DNA from: Eurosta solidaginis
Lineage: Eukaryota > Arthropoda > Insecta > Diptera > Tephritidae
DNA length: 64,000 bases
Assembly: GCF_040869045.1 (NCBI RefSeq)
Contig: NC_090320.1
Coordinates: 243,102,978-243,166,977 of the forward strand
Direction: 5' to 3'
In this document: positions 1 to 10,979 of the stretch, piece after piece
Layout of the letters: every line of letters begins with the position of its first letter
How positions within the stretch are numbered: position 1 is the stretch's first letter
Translations under genes and position numbers: made by a program
The notes under the pieces: model-generated
Database searches by the model: none
What the model was told of the DNA's origin: nothing
What the model saw: only the letters and a program-made list of their open reading frames with translations

Positions 1-26
1 GAAAGCGCCTTTCAACGATTAGTTCT

Positions 27-368
27 TTGATGGATCGGGCGCTTCGGGATATTCATACCTGGGCAACTAATATCAGGTCGAAAGTCAATGCGGAGAAGAC
101 GGATATGGTCTTGTTTACAAAGAGGTACAAGGTCCCAAATTGGACCAGGCCTAAGTTAGGAGGGGTGACCTTACAGGAGAAACCTTGCACAAAATATCTA
201 GGAATCATCCTTGACAGTAAGCTGTCATGGAAGCTCAACGTGGAGGAGAGGGTGAAGAAGGCCTCAACGGCACTTTATGCATGTAAAAGAATGCTCGGGA
301 GTACGTGGTGCTTATCTCCCTCTCTTTCTAATTGGGTTTCTACAACGATTGTAAGCCCTATTCTATAA
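27..368 (+). pseudogene. RT thumb/connection fragment of the I/LOA-like element
   Basis: The translation runs through the post-catalytic part of a non-LTR reverse transcriptase. It contains KVNAEKTDMVLFTKRYK (the region after the YADD box), KYLGIILDSKLSWK (the KYLG motif typical of this position) and a final VSPIL before a stop. In intact relatives the frame continues past this point with a YG...WW motif, which is seen here after the stop at about 367-400, so a substitution has ended the frame. The catalytic fingers and palm are outside the window to the left. Confidence 0.8.
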
Positions 369-423
369 TATGGATTTCTTGTTTGGTGGAAAGCCACACA
401 AAAAACAACATACCTTAAAAATT

Positions 424-438
424 GGGGGGGGGGGGGGG
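424..438. repeat. 15-bp poly-G run
   Basis: An uninterrupted run of 15 G lies within the decayed RT-RNase H linker of the non-LTR remnant. Homopolymer G of this length is uncommon in such an AT-rich window; it could be real slippage or an assembly or sequencing artefact. Confidence 0.9.
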
Positions 439-680
439 TATGTAGCATTACGGGAGCCCTGCAAACAACCCCGACGGCTGCACTGTATGCCATTCTGCAC
501 ATTCCACCTGTAGACCTGGTAGCAAAGAACATAGCGTTAACAACTGCAACCAGGCTCGGTGCCTCGGGGCAGCTTGAGCGCCGAACATACGGCCATAGTA
601 GTAGAGTGTCATCAATCACAAGACGAACAGACTAGCTCATTTCCTATCTGCGCTTCGAGGGCAATCTTAAGGCCACAATA

Positions 681-1100
681 GTGGTGGACGGTTGGCGCAG
701 AGCTGCACAAATGGCGGACGAGGCGATACACGTGTACACAGATGGAACCAAAGTAGTGGAAGGAGTAGGGTATGCGATATGCTGTGCTGATCCGGAAATA
801 AGCAGATCCTACAGGCTGCCGGATTACTGTAGCGTTTTCCAAGCAGAAATATTAGCCGTAACCAAAGCAGTAGAAACCCTGGAAGTGAATAGCTTAAGCT
901 GCAACCGTGTTAACTTTTATATTGACAGTCAAGCAGCAATTAAGGCATTAATCTCGCATAGCACAGCATTTAAATGCGTGTTAGAGTGTAAGCAGTCTCT
1001 GGAGAGAATCGGGACAGGGAGAAGGATATATCTATATTGGGCCCCAGTTCATATGGGAATAGATGGGAATGAAAAAGCGGATGAAGGGCGCATCCCTTGA
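681..1100 (+). pseudogene. RNase H domain of the I/LOA-like element
   Basis: The 139-residue frame shows the four expected RNase H landmarks in order: YTDGTK (first Asp), QAEILAV (Glu), YIDSQAA (second Asp) and GNEKAD near the end (last Asp). HMGIDGNEKAD is the usual C-terminal box of this domain. Catalytic carboxylates are therefore retained, but the domain is cut off from the RT by stops and the frame ends right after GNEKAD. RNase H in these elements degrades the RNA strand during target-primed reverse transcription. The identification as RNase H is firm; activity is not expected. Confidence 0.88.
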
Positions 1101-1205
1101 AGCTTGCTCCTTAGAGGTCCCAATTAGACTGGGCGAGATTAAGCGAAGGCGAGAGGTGCACATGATCGACCAAGCGGGAAGTGTCGAAGATTATGTGTAG
1201 GTCTT

Positions 1206-1470
1206 ACAAACTTAGACTAACAAAGTTGCTTTATCATTAAAAAGAGAGGACTGTATACTCATAACGGGTATTTTGACTGGACATTGCCTTCTGGCGTCAC
1301 ATGCCTTTAAATTAGGCTTGGTCAGTGATAGCATATGTAGGAAGTGCGGGTTGGAGGAGGAAGAACGAGTACATTCTGTGCTCGTGCCCTGCATTTGCCA
1401 GACTAAGACTCCAGCTATTAGGAGTGATACAGCTGTCAGATCTAGAATCAGCAAGTGGCTTAAGTCCTAG
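1206..1470 (+). pseudogene. C-terminal Cys/His region of the I/LOA-like element
   Basis: Reading in frames around 1206-1470 gives a segment resembling ...TGHCLLASHAFKLG followed by CRKCGLEEEERVHSVLVPC, a CxxC...H...C arrangement commonly found after the RNase H of these retrotransposons. The upstream part is in another frame, so at least one indel separates it from the RNase H. It ends with TAG at about 1468 and is followed by the noncoding 3' tail. Confidence 0.7.
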
Positions 1471-1756
1471 GAAGCTTCTATAGTATTTGCCAAGAGGACG
1501 GAATTATTTTATAACATAGGTCCTGGTTTTTGATAGGGTTTTTCAGTTTCGTCTTTAAAACAAACTTCTGGTAACACTACGGACTCAATCAGTCTATGTG
1601 AAGTCCTCATGGACCGGCCAGTTCAACCTAACCTAACCTACCACCTTTTCTTATCCCGATATAGCCAACTGTTCGTCACCGTGCCAATAATTTAATAACT
1701 GCATTTGCGAATATGCATGATCCTTTCAATTGATCTTTTTTGTATGATCACTGTCA

Positions 1757-2224
1757 GGATTTCAGCAATTTGATCCCTTTTAAATGATTATTGCCAGTAG
1801 ATTTCAGCTGTCTTCTACGGGTAATAACATAGTTAAAAAAAATTTTTTAATTAAACGGTTTTATTGAAAACAACTAATACCTAGGACCACCTAATTATTT
1901 TCTAGCTTTTAGTATTATTATTACTTCATGTAAGTATTGTTTTCAATAAAACCGTTTAACTTAAATTTTTTTTTTTAATTATTTTATTTTCAAGTTTTTA
2001 TTCTTTATTTAATTGCCTATTATTTCTCATTCTATTTAGTTCATTTAGTGACTCATTATTACACTGAATCTTTCCTGACAATTTGTTACAATATAAGGCC
2101 TGAATACATAATCCTTCCAAAGACTTTACTCGACTCTGCGCCACGTATGCTTGTCCCTCCTCCAACTCCAAAATATTTTGATGTCACTTCTACCGGACTG
2201 TATGTAATATTTGTGCCAAATATG
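1757..2224. repeat. Inverted-repeat block opening composite X1
   Basis: Homology with 55843-56335 starts here (both begin near GATTTCAGCAATTTGATCC). It contains a strong inverted repeat: about 1834-1876 (AAACGGTTTTATTGAAAAC core) against about 1934-1977 (GTTTTCAATAAAACCGTTT core), with a ~57-bp loop. The arms are AT-rich and could form a 40-bp stem. I see no coding capacity. It may be the remains of a small fold-back or MITE-like element. Confidence 0.8.
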
Positions 2225-2815
2225 AGCCAAATCGGACATCATAGGTCGATTTCTATTCCTGTATGTATTATGTGTTCCAAATCGGACCACAAATACGACT
2301 TTTTTGAATATCTCGATCTTTGCGCCACCCAGCGGCGATTTGTTTTCATAGGTTGCTTTCTATTCTTGTATGTATTATGTGTACAAAATATGAGCCAAAT
2401 CGCGCAACAAATACGATTTTTGTGGATATCTCGATCCTTGCGCCACCTAGCGGCGATTTTTTTTAAATGTTGCTTTCTATTCTTGTATGTATTATGTGTT
2501 CCAAATATGAACAAAATCAGACCACAAATAGGATTTTTTTGAATATCTCGATCCTTGCGCCACCTAGCGTCGATTTTTTTTCATATGTCGCTTTCTATTC
2601 ATGTGTGTATTATGTGTTCCAAATATGAGCCAAATCGGACAACAAATACGATTTTTGTGAATATCTCGATCCTTGCGCCACCTAGCGGCGATTTTTTTCA
2701 TAGGTCGCTTTCTATTCTTGTATGTATTATGTGTTCCAAATATGAGCCAGAGCGGATTATAAATACGATTTGTGTGAATATCTCTATCCTTGCGCCACCA
2801 GCTTGTAGACTATCG
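2225..2815. repeat. ~115-bp tandem repeat, about five units
   Basis: The phrase TTTCTATTC...TATGTATTATGTG recurs near 2249, 2366, 2477, 2592 and 2710, so the unit is 111-118 bp. Each unit contains GCGCCACCTAGCG-like sequence and an AAATCGGACCACAAATACGA-like segment. Long frames on both strands are by-products of the periodicity. A matching array sits at 56336-56955. Confidence 0.9.
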
Positions 2816-3184
2816 GGAAGTTACTTAAATTGCAATTACAAAATTCGTGCCAGCCAGCCAACCAACCAACCAGCCTGTCAAGTCTAGCTAAATAAAACCA
2901 TTTAAAAATAACAGTCTGCTTATTACAATCGAGACAGGATCGCCATGTATTGAAGACAGAATGGCAATTCAAAATAAAAGAAAACTAACTTGTTTGGCCG
3001 TTGAAAATTATTCTAAATAATTCTTATGTACTACATTACATATTTACATTAATACCTACATACTAAGTGTACAAAATATAATCATGTGTATTTGTCAGCG
3101 AATTGTATAAATACATATATATATATTAACAAAATAAATATATATAAACACAAACATAAACAAAAGCATGTAGTGAGCAATTAG
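2816..3184. repeat. Repeat C: AT-rich dispersed sequence with small microsatellites
   Basis: No gene is visible. It holds a CCAGCCAGCCAACCAACC-type run (about 2849-2877), the ACAGAATGGCAATTC segment and an AT stretch with (TA)n around 3113-3140. Related sequence appears at 19499-19719, 28098-28230 and 56956-57440, so this is a dispersed repeat I call C. Its class is unknown. Confidence 0.75.
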
Positions 3185-3727
3185 TTGGCTTCAAGCTGAA
3201 ATAAAAGAAGCTTCAAGTTACGAAGCAATGTGGAATGGCATAGCACGAGTCAAAATATATATATGTAGGAATGAATGAATTTCAAGACATGCTAGAGAAG
3301 TTGCCTTTACTATAATGCTTCGAAGACAAATTAACATAATCGGTGAAGGACAACGCCCGTCACTTACCCCTAGAGTGACGACGTCTCCCCATTTCACTTC
3401 AGAATTCTGCAGTTCTTCAAAGCCCATCACGATCTATGGCATTCAAACCTGCAGGCGGCAACAGGGGTGAGATGTTGGCGGATCAAATAGAAGAAACGAC
3501 GTTCTGCAAAATAAACAGAGACGCCCCCACTCGTATGTTAGGAAGCTGTCACAGTTTCTCAGATATATGAATCGTGAGCGCAGGACTCGTAAGCTGCCTC
3601 AAATGGCAGTCGATGGTAACATTGGCATCTGACCACCCGCCTGTACTTATTTCGTTTGAGCGAACCGCCAACTTTATCGTCACCGAAAACCGCACTTTCA
3701 TAAACTTTTAAAAAGGAAAGTGAGATG
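3185..3727 (+). pseudogene. Jockey-like non-LTR endonuclease, internally deleted (X1)
   Basis: The start of the endonuclease (HFRILQ, about 3393-3412) is fused to its last third. From about 3472 the frame reads GEMLADQIEETTFCKINRD, then LASDHPPVLISFERTA near 3625-3670 and VTENRTFINF. SDH is the conserved C-terminal motif of AP-like endonucleases of non-LTR retrotransposons. The catalytic Asn and Glu boxes in between are deleted; they survive in copies at 15160-15380 and 23205-23600. Upstream sequence to about 3185 matches the ORF1/5' part of those copies. The same deletion is found at 57441-57977, so it predates the X1/X2 duplication. Confidence 0.8.
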
Positions 3728-4826
3728 AGTACAAATCCCTTACAGACAATGTAAACGCCTTGTCACTAAAACTACCGAAGTGTAAGTTCATGCGTTTTAC
3801 AAGGAAGTCCTTCCAATCCCATGATTATGCTATTGGCGATTATTTAATCAAGGAATTCACTAACTTTATTGATTTAGGGGTTACAATGGACCCAAAACTG
3901 GATTTTAAATTTCATATTGAATCTTGTGGGAATAGGGCTAAAGGTACTTTGGCTTTCGTTAAACGTTGGTCTAAAGAATTCAATGACCCATACGTTACAA
4001 AAACTCTCTTTATATCGTTGGTCAGGCCTATTTTGGAATACGCTTCAATAATTTGGAATCCGCGTTATCAGGTTCATTATGACAAGCTGGAATAGGTCCA
4101 GAAACAATTTTTGCTTTTTGCTTTAAAACACTTACCATGGGATCCCTCAAAAAATCGTCCCCTCTACTGCAACCGGTTAAAAGTATTACACTTACCCACG
4201 TTACAGAGCCGCAGGAGACGCTTGGCGTCTTATTTATTGTAAAACTAATAAGAGGGTCAATAAAACGTCCATTTTTGCTTGCTGAAATCAAGTTTAATGT
4301 TCCAAGTAGGCCATCTAGACATTTTATTTCAATTTTTGTATCTACATGCAGATCGAATTATGAAATGCACGAACCACTTCGCTGTTTATGTCATGATTTT
4401 AGTAAACACTGTAAAAATTTTGACACCTGTGACTCGTTTTTTAGTGTTAAAAAACGTATTTTATATATACGTACTCAAATTTATTCTGTTTAAATTTTGT
4501 CTACTATTAATTTGCTCTATTGTTGTCAATTTCATAAATTCTCGTGTGCCCCTTCCGGGAAAACAGCTCCATCATGAGTACTCTGTGTGAGGTCTTTTTG
4601 AGATACTTACAAGAATTCATTTACTACGTTTTCACTTCTGTTTACTTCTAAGTTTTGAATTTGAAATTGTCAAGCGCTTAATTAAATACTGTTTTAATAT
4701 TATTTAAATATATTGCATATGTTATTTATATCGTACATTATATCTTTAAATTAAGTGTCTGTATATTTGGTCCGATTGATTGTTTAATTTATTGACTGAT
4801 AAATAAATTCAAAATTAAAACTAAAG
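3728..4826 (+). pseudogene. CR1/jockey-like RT thumb and C-terminus (X1)
   Basis: Immediately after the endonuclease fragment the sequence switches to the end of a different non-LTR ORF2. LPKCKFMRFTRK, DLGVTMDPKLDFKFH and RPILEYASIIWNP are typical of the post-YADD region and thumb of CR1/jockey-group RTs. The frame then breaks after DKLE at 4093 (TAG). C-terminal residues continue through other frames to about 4490 (SRPSRHFISIFVSTCRSNYE, then NEPL-like MHEPLRCLC). The AATAAATT-rich 3' end is near 4800-4826. X2 carries the same piece at 57978-59060. Confidence 0.75.
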
Positions 4827-5989
4827 CAGTGGGCCCATACGGCATAGCCCATGATACAAATATTACAAGGTAAAACCGGTGAGAGCCGAAATGACGTTTA
4901 AAAAAATTGTAAAATTCTCACTGCTCTCAGATTTTTATTTTAGTTGTTTTCGTAACAAAAATATAACAAACTGTAATATATTTGGTAATTTATACGACAG
5001 CATGACACTCTTAATACCCGTCCAAAAATATCAACAGGGGTATCAAAAGACGCGTTTTGGATCCAAGATCGCGAATCCGGAAGCGGGCCTATCAGGAGAT
5101 ATTTGCAAAAGAAATTGAAAATTTTCATGTGGTTGTTGTAATTTTGATGATTTTGTGGTACCCACAAAAAAATTTTGAATATAAGTGTTTTGCGGTGATA
5201 TAGTTTTGGTCTCCAAACCGGTGTTGGACCCACCCAAAGTAATTTTTTTAAGCTCAGCCAAAGGCCGCAAATGCAGAAAGTGTTCTGCGCAAAAATACTA
5301 TGAATCGCACCCTTGGTTTCGGAGCACACCGGGGTCATTTTTCAGTTTTTCGCTAATATCTTTTGAACGATCTAAAAAGTTTATATTCCGCCTTCGGATT
5401 ACTGTTGTCGAGGTCAATGCGAGTCTTTTGACACTTCTCTCGGTATTTTTGGACGCGTGTTACCAGTGTCATGTTGACGTATAGAATTTTCATGTATTTT
5501 TGCGTTCTAATATTTATATTATGATATTTTACCCAAAACCGAATTTTTTATTGGTTGAAATTACTTTTTTTTGGTGGGAAAAAATCTGAGAATCAACGGT
5601 CAACCGCATTACAGAATTTTCAATTCAAGAATTGTATTGTGGTTTCCCGCAAAAAGAAACATCAGGCAACGATCCTCTTCTGAGGAATTTTCTTCAACAA
5701 ATTGTTTAGAAATTTATCTGCGTCTGTGCGACGAGAAGAAAAACCCGACTTACCGCCAAGCTGTACGTACGAGATACATATCTACTAATAATAACAATAT
5801 GGTGTGATATATATCTGAGGAGATTAAGGTCTAGCTTTCCATCCAATTCGAAGGCTAAGTATCGTGTATTCGTTTTTCTACGAACTGGCTCACCTAATAC
5901 ATGTTTTGTGCCAACCCAAAACATAATATGCTAAGGCGGACGAACTTTTGGTGCCAAGGTAATGCCGAGGCACAATCAATACCATTTAT
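4827..5989. repeat. Unclassified duplicated repeat segment (X1)
   Basis: This matches 59061-60230 with small indels; for example X2 lacks about 50 bp corresponding to 5118-5167. I find no recognisable protein: frames near 4879-5118, 5185-5484 and 5571-5807 are open by chance and not conserved as proteins between the copies. The TTAATATCTTTTGAACG-type phrase near 5353-5372 recalls decayed dispersed repeats. Function unknown. Confidence 0.6.
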
Positions 5990-6320
5990 ACAAATTTTCT
6001 TAAATATTTTTGATGGATAGGCCAACACACTATCTCTACACCACGGGGGTAGACTTTGACCGTTCAGCTGGTAAATTCAGCCTCCACGAACTATGATAAT
6101 CCAACTGGACGATGATGTTTAGCTAAGCTGCGAAGAGCAACAGCGTTTTGCTAGCGTGGGTAAGTTATGAGAGGATCTCCACTGGGTTCGGGAAGCAGCT
6201 GGGGGAAGACCTTTATCTCGCTAGGTGCCCCCTGTTGGCGTCAGTTATCGTGGAACAGATTTAGCTGGAGTGACTTGTTACGCAACGACCAGCATCTCCT
6301 AAACGATTAAGCGCCAATTA
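5990..6320 (+). pseudogene. RTE-like 3' end fragment (X1)
   Basis: Translation in shifting frames gives a tail such as EDLHWVREA... and, better preserved in the X2 copy, WRQLSRNRFSWSD. That pattern matches the C-terminal WRxLAxxRxxWR region of the RTE-like element at 49232-50368. The decisive match is the noncoding end: a stop followed by TTAAGCGCCAATTAA at 6306-6320, the same 3' terminus as the two RTE insertions at 21689 and 49232, here without the ACTT tail. Strand is plus. The copy is very decayed. Confidence 0.6.
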
Positions 6321-6837
6321 AAAAATGTATCTTCCAACCGCGAGGAAAAGGACCAAAACAAACCAAAGAATACTTCCAAGATCATTTTTTTGCGCAGTAG
6401 CGAGGACACTTGAGACTGCTGATCTCTTATAAAGTGAAGTTTCAGCATATTTAAGGGTTAAAGACGTATCAACCAAGTGAAGAAAGATGGATGAAAAATC
6501 AACAGGGGTGGTCTCCAACATTCGCTTCTTAATTAGAAGAGGTTAAGAAGTAAGGCATTTTCTTGTGTCCCTTTGCAAAAATAGGACGAGTTGAGACATC
6601 CATTATACTGGTAACTCATTTTTTTGCCATATACATAAAAACGGATGCCAAAACTTTTCGAAATAATGTTTTAATTACTTCAATTTTTTGTGTTTTCTTT
6701 GGTTTGGCATTTCTACAAAGTTTAAGAGAGTGATTTTAAAATTTGTTTAAAAATGAAAAACCCATTATGGCCGCCAAGAAAAGTAAATGGTTTTACCTGG
6801 TAATATTTTTATCATTGCATAGCCATGCCGATGCTTA
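6321..6837. other. No gene recognised (X1 spacer)
   Basis: This is AT-rich sequence between the RTE 3' end and the jockey-like RT, repeated at 60541-61062. A 67-codon minus frame at 6318-6521 is also open in X2, but its proteins are unlike anything I recognise and conservation follows the DNA. I see nothing functional. Confidence 0.6.
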
Positions 6838-8430
6838 AAAGCCTAGGTAAAGTGGGTTTAAGATATTTAGCACATGTCTTCAACCTGTCCCTTTCCACCT
6901 TTGGTATCCCCAAAATATGGAAAATGGCCAAGGTAGTGCCGCTACTAAAGCCTAGGAGCCAGCTAATATAGGAGATTCTTATCGCCGGATATCTCTTCTA
7001 TCGCCTGTAGCCAATACACTTGAAGCCATTCTGCTCCCTTACTTTAAAGCAAATTTGCAATTAGCCTATCATCAGCATAACTTTTGAAAACTACATATCA
7101 CAACCACCGCGCTAAATGCCATTAGCACTCAGATAAATTGCGGCTTAAATTAAAACCCCCACCATAGGGCAGTACATCGGAGTGTTAGACCAGTCAAAAG
7201 CTTTTGATACGGTCAACCATGGCACGCTACTGCAAGACTTTGAAGGGTCTACCCTTCCCCCAAGTCTTAAAAGGTGGACCGCAAATTATCTATCCGATCG
7301 GCAGGCATCGGTGCAATTCAGGAGCGCAACATCCAAATCAAGAATAATTAAACGGTGGTGTCCTATCCCCACTGGCTACTTTCGCCACCAGAAGGAGTCG
7401 CTATTATTTCCTACGCCGATGACTGCACAATAATGCCCACAGGATCAGCCCCTGGCCCAATTTGCAACAAAATAAACGGCTACCTCTATGATGTCTCCAG
7501 TTGTTTTCGCCTCGCGAAACCAGACATTATCGCCGACTAAATCATCTGCGACTTGTACAATATGGACGTCCCAAATGTCGACCATTTTGAACATCCACGT
7601 CAATGGCACTACGCCACCGACTGCCGTACACCCAAAAATCTTGGGTGTGACGTTCGATCAGGAACTCTATTCTGGTGAGCATGCAGCCGCAATAAAATCC
7701 TCAAATCTCTTGCTTGTAGTATTTGGGGTAAAGATAAAGAACCGCTCATTACCACTTACAACCAATTGGCCAGCCGATTGCATTACACGCGTCCAGGATA
7801 TGGTCGCCAAGCCTAAAGACTACTCACTTGGGGAAGCTACAGGCCTGCCAAAATACCACCCTCAGAACCACCCTGTGTTGTCTTGTCATGTCCCTAGAAC
7901 ACCATCTACATAATGAGGCGAGAATATTCTCCATTTGGGAGAGAAATGAAATGCTAACCAAACCGTTGCTGTTGAATACCCAGAAACGTGGGCATCCCAT
8001 CAGACATCTGATTGAGGAGCCTATACCGCCCAGGGACTTAAGGAGTCAATAAGCATTATGAGGAAATACGGCACCTGAGAACACAGTCGTATGAAGCTAA
8101 AAACACAAGCAGGCCCTCAGTGAACTCCACAAACAGGCGTGGGACCTCTATGCCAGGAATTTCCCGGTGAATCAACTTCGTCCTGGATACTGTAACAGGT
8201 TAAACACTTACCTATACAGAATCAACCCCGACATACAAAACATATGTCCTGCTTGCAATGTGTCCCCCATGACACCAACCATCTCTTTAATTGTATTGTG
8301 GAACCAACGCCCCTAACACCCCTCATTATGATCCACCCCTGTTGAAACAGCAAGCTTCCTGGACTCCCGTCAGAGGACATTGATGACAACCATTGGATGG
8401 GGCGAAGCACTGCTACAACAACAACAAGGA
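6838..8430 (+). pseudogene. Jockey-like reverse transcriptase remnant (X1)
   Basis: RT motifs appear in order but in different frames. A start region resembling MPMLKSLG near 6830-6860 is followed by WKMAKVVPLLKP near 6920-6950, LDQSKAFDTVNH at 7181-7216 (motif A), SYADDCTIM at about 7410-7435 (catalytic YADD), and HPKILGVTFDQEL at about 7630-7670 (the KYLG-equivalent). The 3' end carries the GCACTGCTACAACAACAACAA terminus at 8407-8427, shared with copies ending near 24889 and 62720. Between motif A and YADD a stretch is deleted (PIPTGY joined to PPEGVAIISYADD). Several frameshifts make it a pseudogene. It probably belonged to the same element as the endonuclease at 3185-3727. Confidence 0.82.
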
Positions 8431-8870
8431 CCACGCCCATTTTTTTATAAAAGATTTTTGAAAGGTTCGTGGACGAATAAAATAAGCTATATCTTTGCAA
8501 AAACGAGCTTTAATTCAATGGTGTTTCATTTTCCATGCGAAATTATAACAAGAGAAAGTTTTAATTTTAGCAAATGGGCGTGGTGCCGCCCCTTTTATGA
8601 CCCAAGAATTTTCTATGTTTCGGGATCCATAACTCGAAGAAAAATTAAAGGAACGTAATAACATTGGGTACTCATATTTTCCTTATAGCACGAAATATTT
8701 GAAGGAAAATTGAACGGGATATGTTAAAGACCACGCCCACTTTTATATAAAGGATGTTTAAAATGATCATAGACTAGAATAATATGCTATATCTTAGCAA
8801 AAAATCGTTTTGTATCACTGATATTTCACTTACCAACCTTAAACACCATAACTTGTTTTTTGTTTATCTT
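8431..8870. repeat. Family B repeat, partial (X1)
   Basis: It begins GGACCACGCCCATTTT directly after the jockey-like (CAA)n tail and contains the recurrent modules GACCACGCCCACTTTTATAT and AATGGGCGTGGTGCCGCCCC. It aligns with 24894-25490, 62728-63330 and part of 43977-48218. Relative to those it lacks the terminal CACGCTGAGTATATAAG segment. No coding sequence. Confidence 0.75.
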
Positions 8871-10979
8871 TCTTTTAATTAGCTGAACAAACATATTTTG
8901 TTCTATCAACATAAGAAATTAAACGTACATATCTACTGATATTCTAGCGAAATGAAATGACGTATTTCGCTATACTTTTTCAAAACAAAGTTTGTTTGTT
9001 TATGTATGTATGGGCGAATCCCAAAAAAGGTCCATCGCTTACCGAAAATCAAAAGTGGTCAGACTTTATTTCTATCACTTGGGATCAACCAGTTCATTCT
9101 TTCCTTTCATCATGGACAGAGAAATATGATTTCAAAGAAAAGCCTCATCGATTTTGCAAATTTTGATGTTTTACTAACAAAATATAACGTCCTTTCTTTA
9201 TATTGTTGCGCCTTTGAACCCAGATCTATATTTTTGCTTTTAATAAAATTTTGTCTAGACTTCTATTTAGAATTGAAAAAACTTTGGAAAACGGAGGTTT
9301 GATAAGTGGATCCTGTCCTTATTCTTATTATTTTGCTAAAAAAGCTTTCAGATATTAAATGGGTATGTTTACTAAAATTTTTCCGGGAAGTTCGGGTAAC
9401 ATTTTTTATTGGTGTCTAAAATTTGTCAAGTCCATTAACTCTCTTCCATTAGTTGATCCATATATTGGCCAATAACTTTATTTTTATTTAAACATATATG
9501 TGTCAGAAAGAAGACATTTGGTGTTAATTGATTTTTGGAGATGTTACAATGAGAAATATTAAAAAATATGACGATAATTAGAATTGTTGAATCTCTTTTT
9601 TAATTTATATATACAATGATTACCTGAGGAAAGTCTAAAATCTGTTTTTATTTTAACAAGATATGAATTTTAAAGAAAAATATAGGTTTTATTGGTTTAT
9701 TCAACAATTTGATATGAAGACGCAAAAGGAAAAAGTACAAGCTCGCTTGCATTTTTCTTGTGAATCTTATCTGCTTGAAAATATATATATGTATATTTGT
9801 CGACTAGAAATGGTTAAATGGGAATATCTTATCCTAATTTCAATAGATTTATTATGTTCGTGATCTTTTGAACGCAAATTAGATATGGCTCCTTTAAAGT
9901 TTTGATTTATTTTGTACTTTTGTTCTATTTCTTCTATAAAACTAACATTTAATGACCTAAAAATGTATCGAAGAATAAACAGAGGAGAGTAATACGTTTC
10001 CGCTTATGAAAAGGGGGTTTTGAGCCCTTAGCCCGTATTTTGAGGGCGAATTCGAAATTCCAGGTATGGCAATTTTGATGTCTCGCAAAGAATATGTTTT
10101 CATGTCATTTAGTGTAATTCATTGAGAAAAGATTGTGGCGTCCGTAACCTTACGCTTTTTAAAAAGATATTTCAGATTTCGAAAATATACGGGCATTGGG
10201 TCTTTATTTCACCTTCTGTCTCTCATTTAGAGAATGTAAAATATCCCCTTAACCTCTTTAAATTTTGCATACTTTCACAAGCATTGAAAAATTACTTCTC
10301 TGCCTTGTCCCGTCCGAACCTCATCATATATGGTCATATATATGTACTTACATTTTTGAGATACCCACAATTGTTGCTTCAAGTATTGTAATATCCACTC
10401 AGTCCGCTTCTCATGTTCTATTTTATGCAGGTTGAAATGGGTGCGAAAGCACTTCCGTTGCCAGTGACTTGCCCATATGTATTTGCAAAGTTGAACTGCG
10501 TTATTAAGTTGACATGTGAACAAAGAAAGGGAACACTAAATTAGTTTTATCTGTTTTAAGCTGGTAATATTCCGTCGTACACTGCTACAAAACCAGAGTT
10601 CGGAGCAGTGCACTAAATTTTGAGCAAAAACACTTGCAACATAAATCATGTCAACGCAAGTAAGATATTACACTAAGTAATGATGAGGCGTTAATTTGTT
10701 ACGGATTTAAATGTTTGTTCATTTTTCACATATTCGTAAAACTAGCCAATGCCCGCGGGACAGTCCGCACGAAGAAAATACAACATAAAACTATTGCGCT
10801 ATACCAATATATGATCTTCAAACAGTACAGAGACCATTCAGAAAATAATCTTTGAGTAGTCCCAACAAATCGCGAAATGTTCGCAGTCGCGGAAATAACC
10901 ACACAGTCATAATTAGAAGGAATGACATGCTGGATATTTTAAAATGGTAGGCTCTAATACTCCCCTGAAATAATTTTTT
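8871..10979. repeat. Repeat E (X1 copy)
   Basis: A 2.1-kb AT-rich repeat with no recognisable protein, also present at 25491-27565 and 63331-64000 (cut by the window edge). Landmarks are TATGGGCGAATCCCAAAAAA (9008), the ATCATATATGGTCATATAT palindrome-like segment (10322-10340), and an ACTAGCCAATGCCCGCGG segment at 10741. The last resembles the end of the insertion at 38979. Frames at 10122-10391 and 26715-27101 translate similarly because the DNA is similar; indels break the longer frame, so I do not call a gene. Confidence 0.7.

Larger units (their letters stand above)
1..1650 (+). mobile_element. I/LOA-like non-LTR retrotransposon, 5'-truncated remnant
   Basis: Three decayed domains lie in the order expected at the end of a non-LTR ORF2: reverse-transcriptase thumb (27-368), RNase H (681-1100) and a C-terminal Cys/His motif (1260-1470), followed by a short noncoding tail ending in AACCTAACCTAACC-type repeats at about 1624-1643. 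An RNase H after the RT is known from the I, LOA and R1-like groups and absent from jockey and CR1, which is why I place it there. The frame changes between domains and a 15-G run interrupts the RT-RNase H connection, so the copy is dead. The 5' part lies outside the window. Exact clade is uncertain. Confidence 0.8.

Noticed and set aside
2048..2887. Long plus frames over the 115-bp tandem repeats (also 56383-56832)
   Set aside because: Frames stay open because of periodicity; the peptides repeat VLCVPNMxQI without relation to a known protein and exist on both strands.
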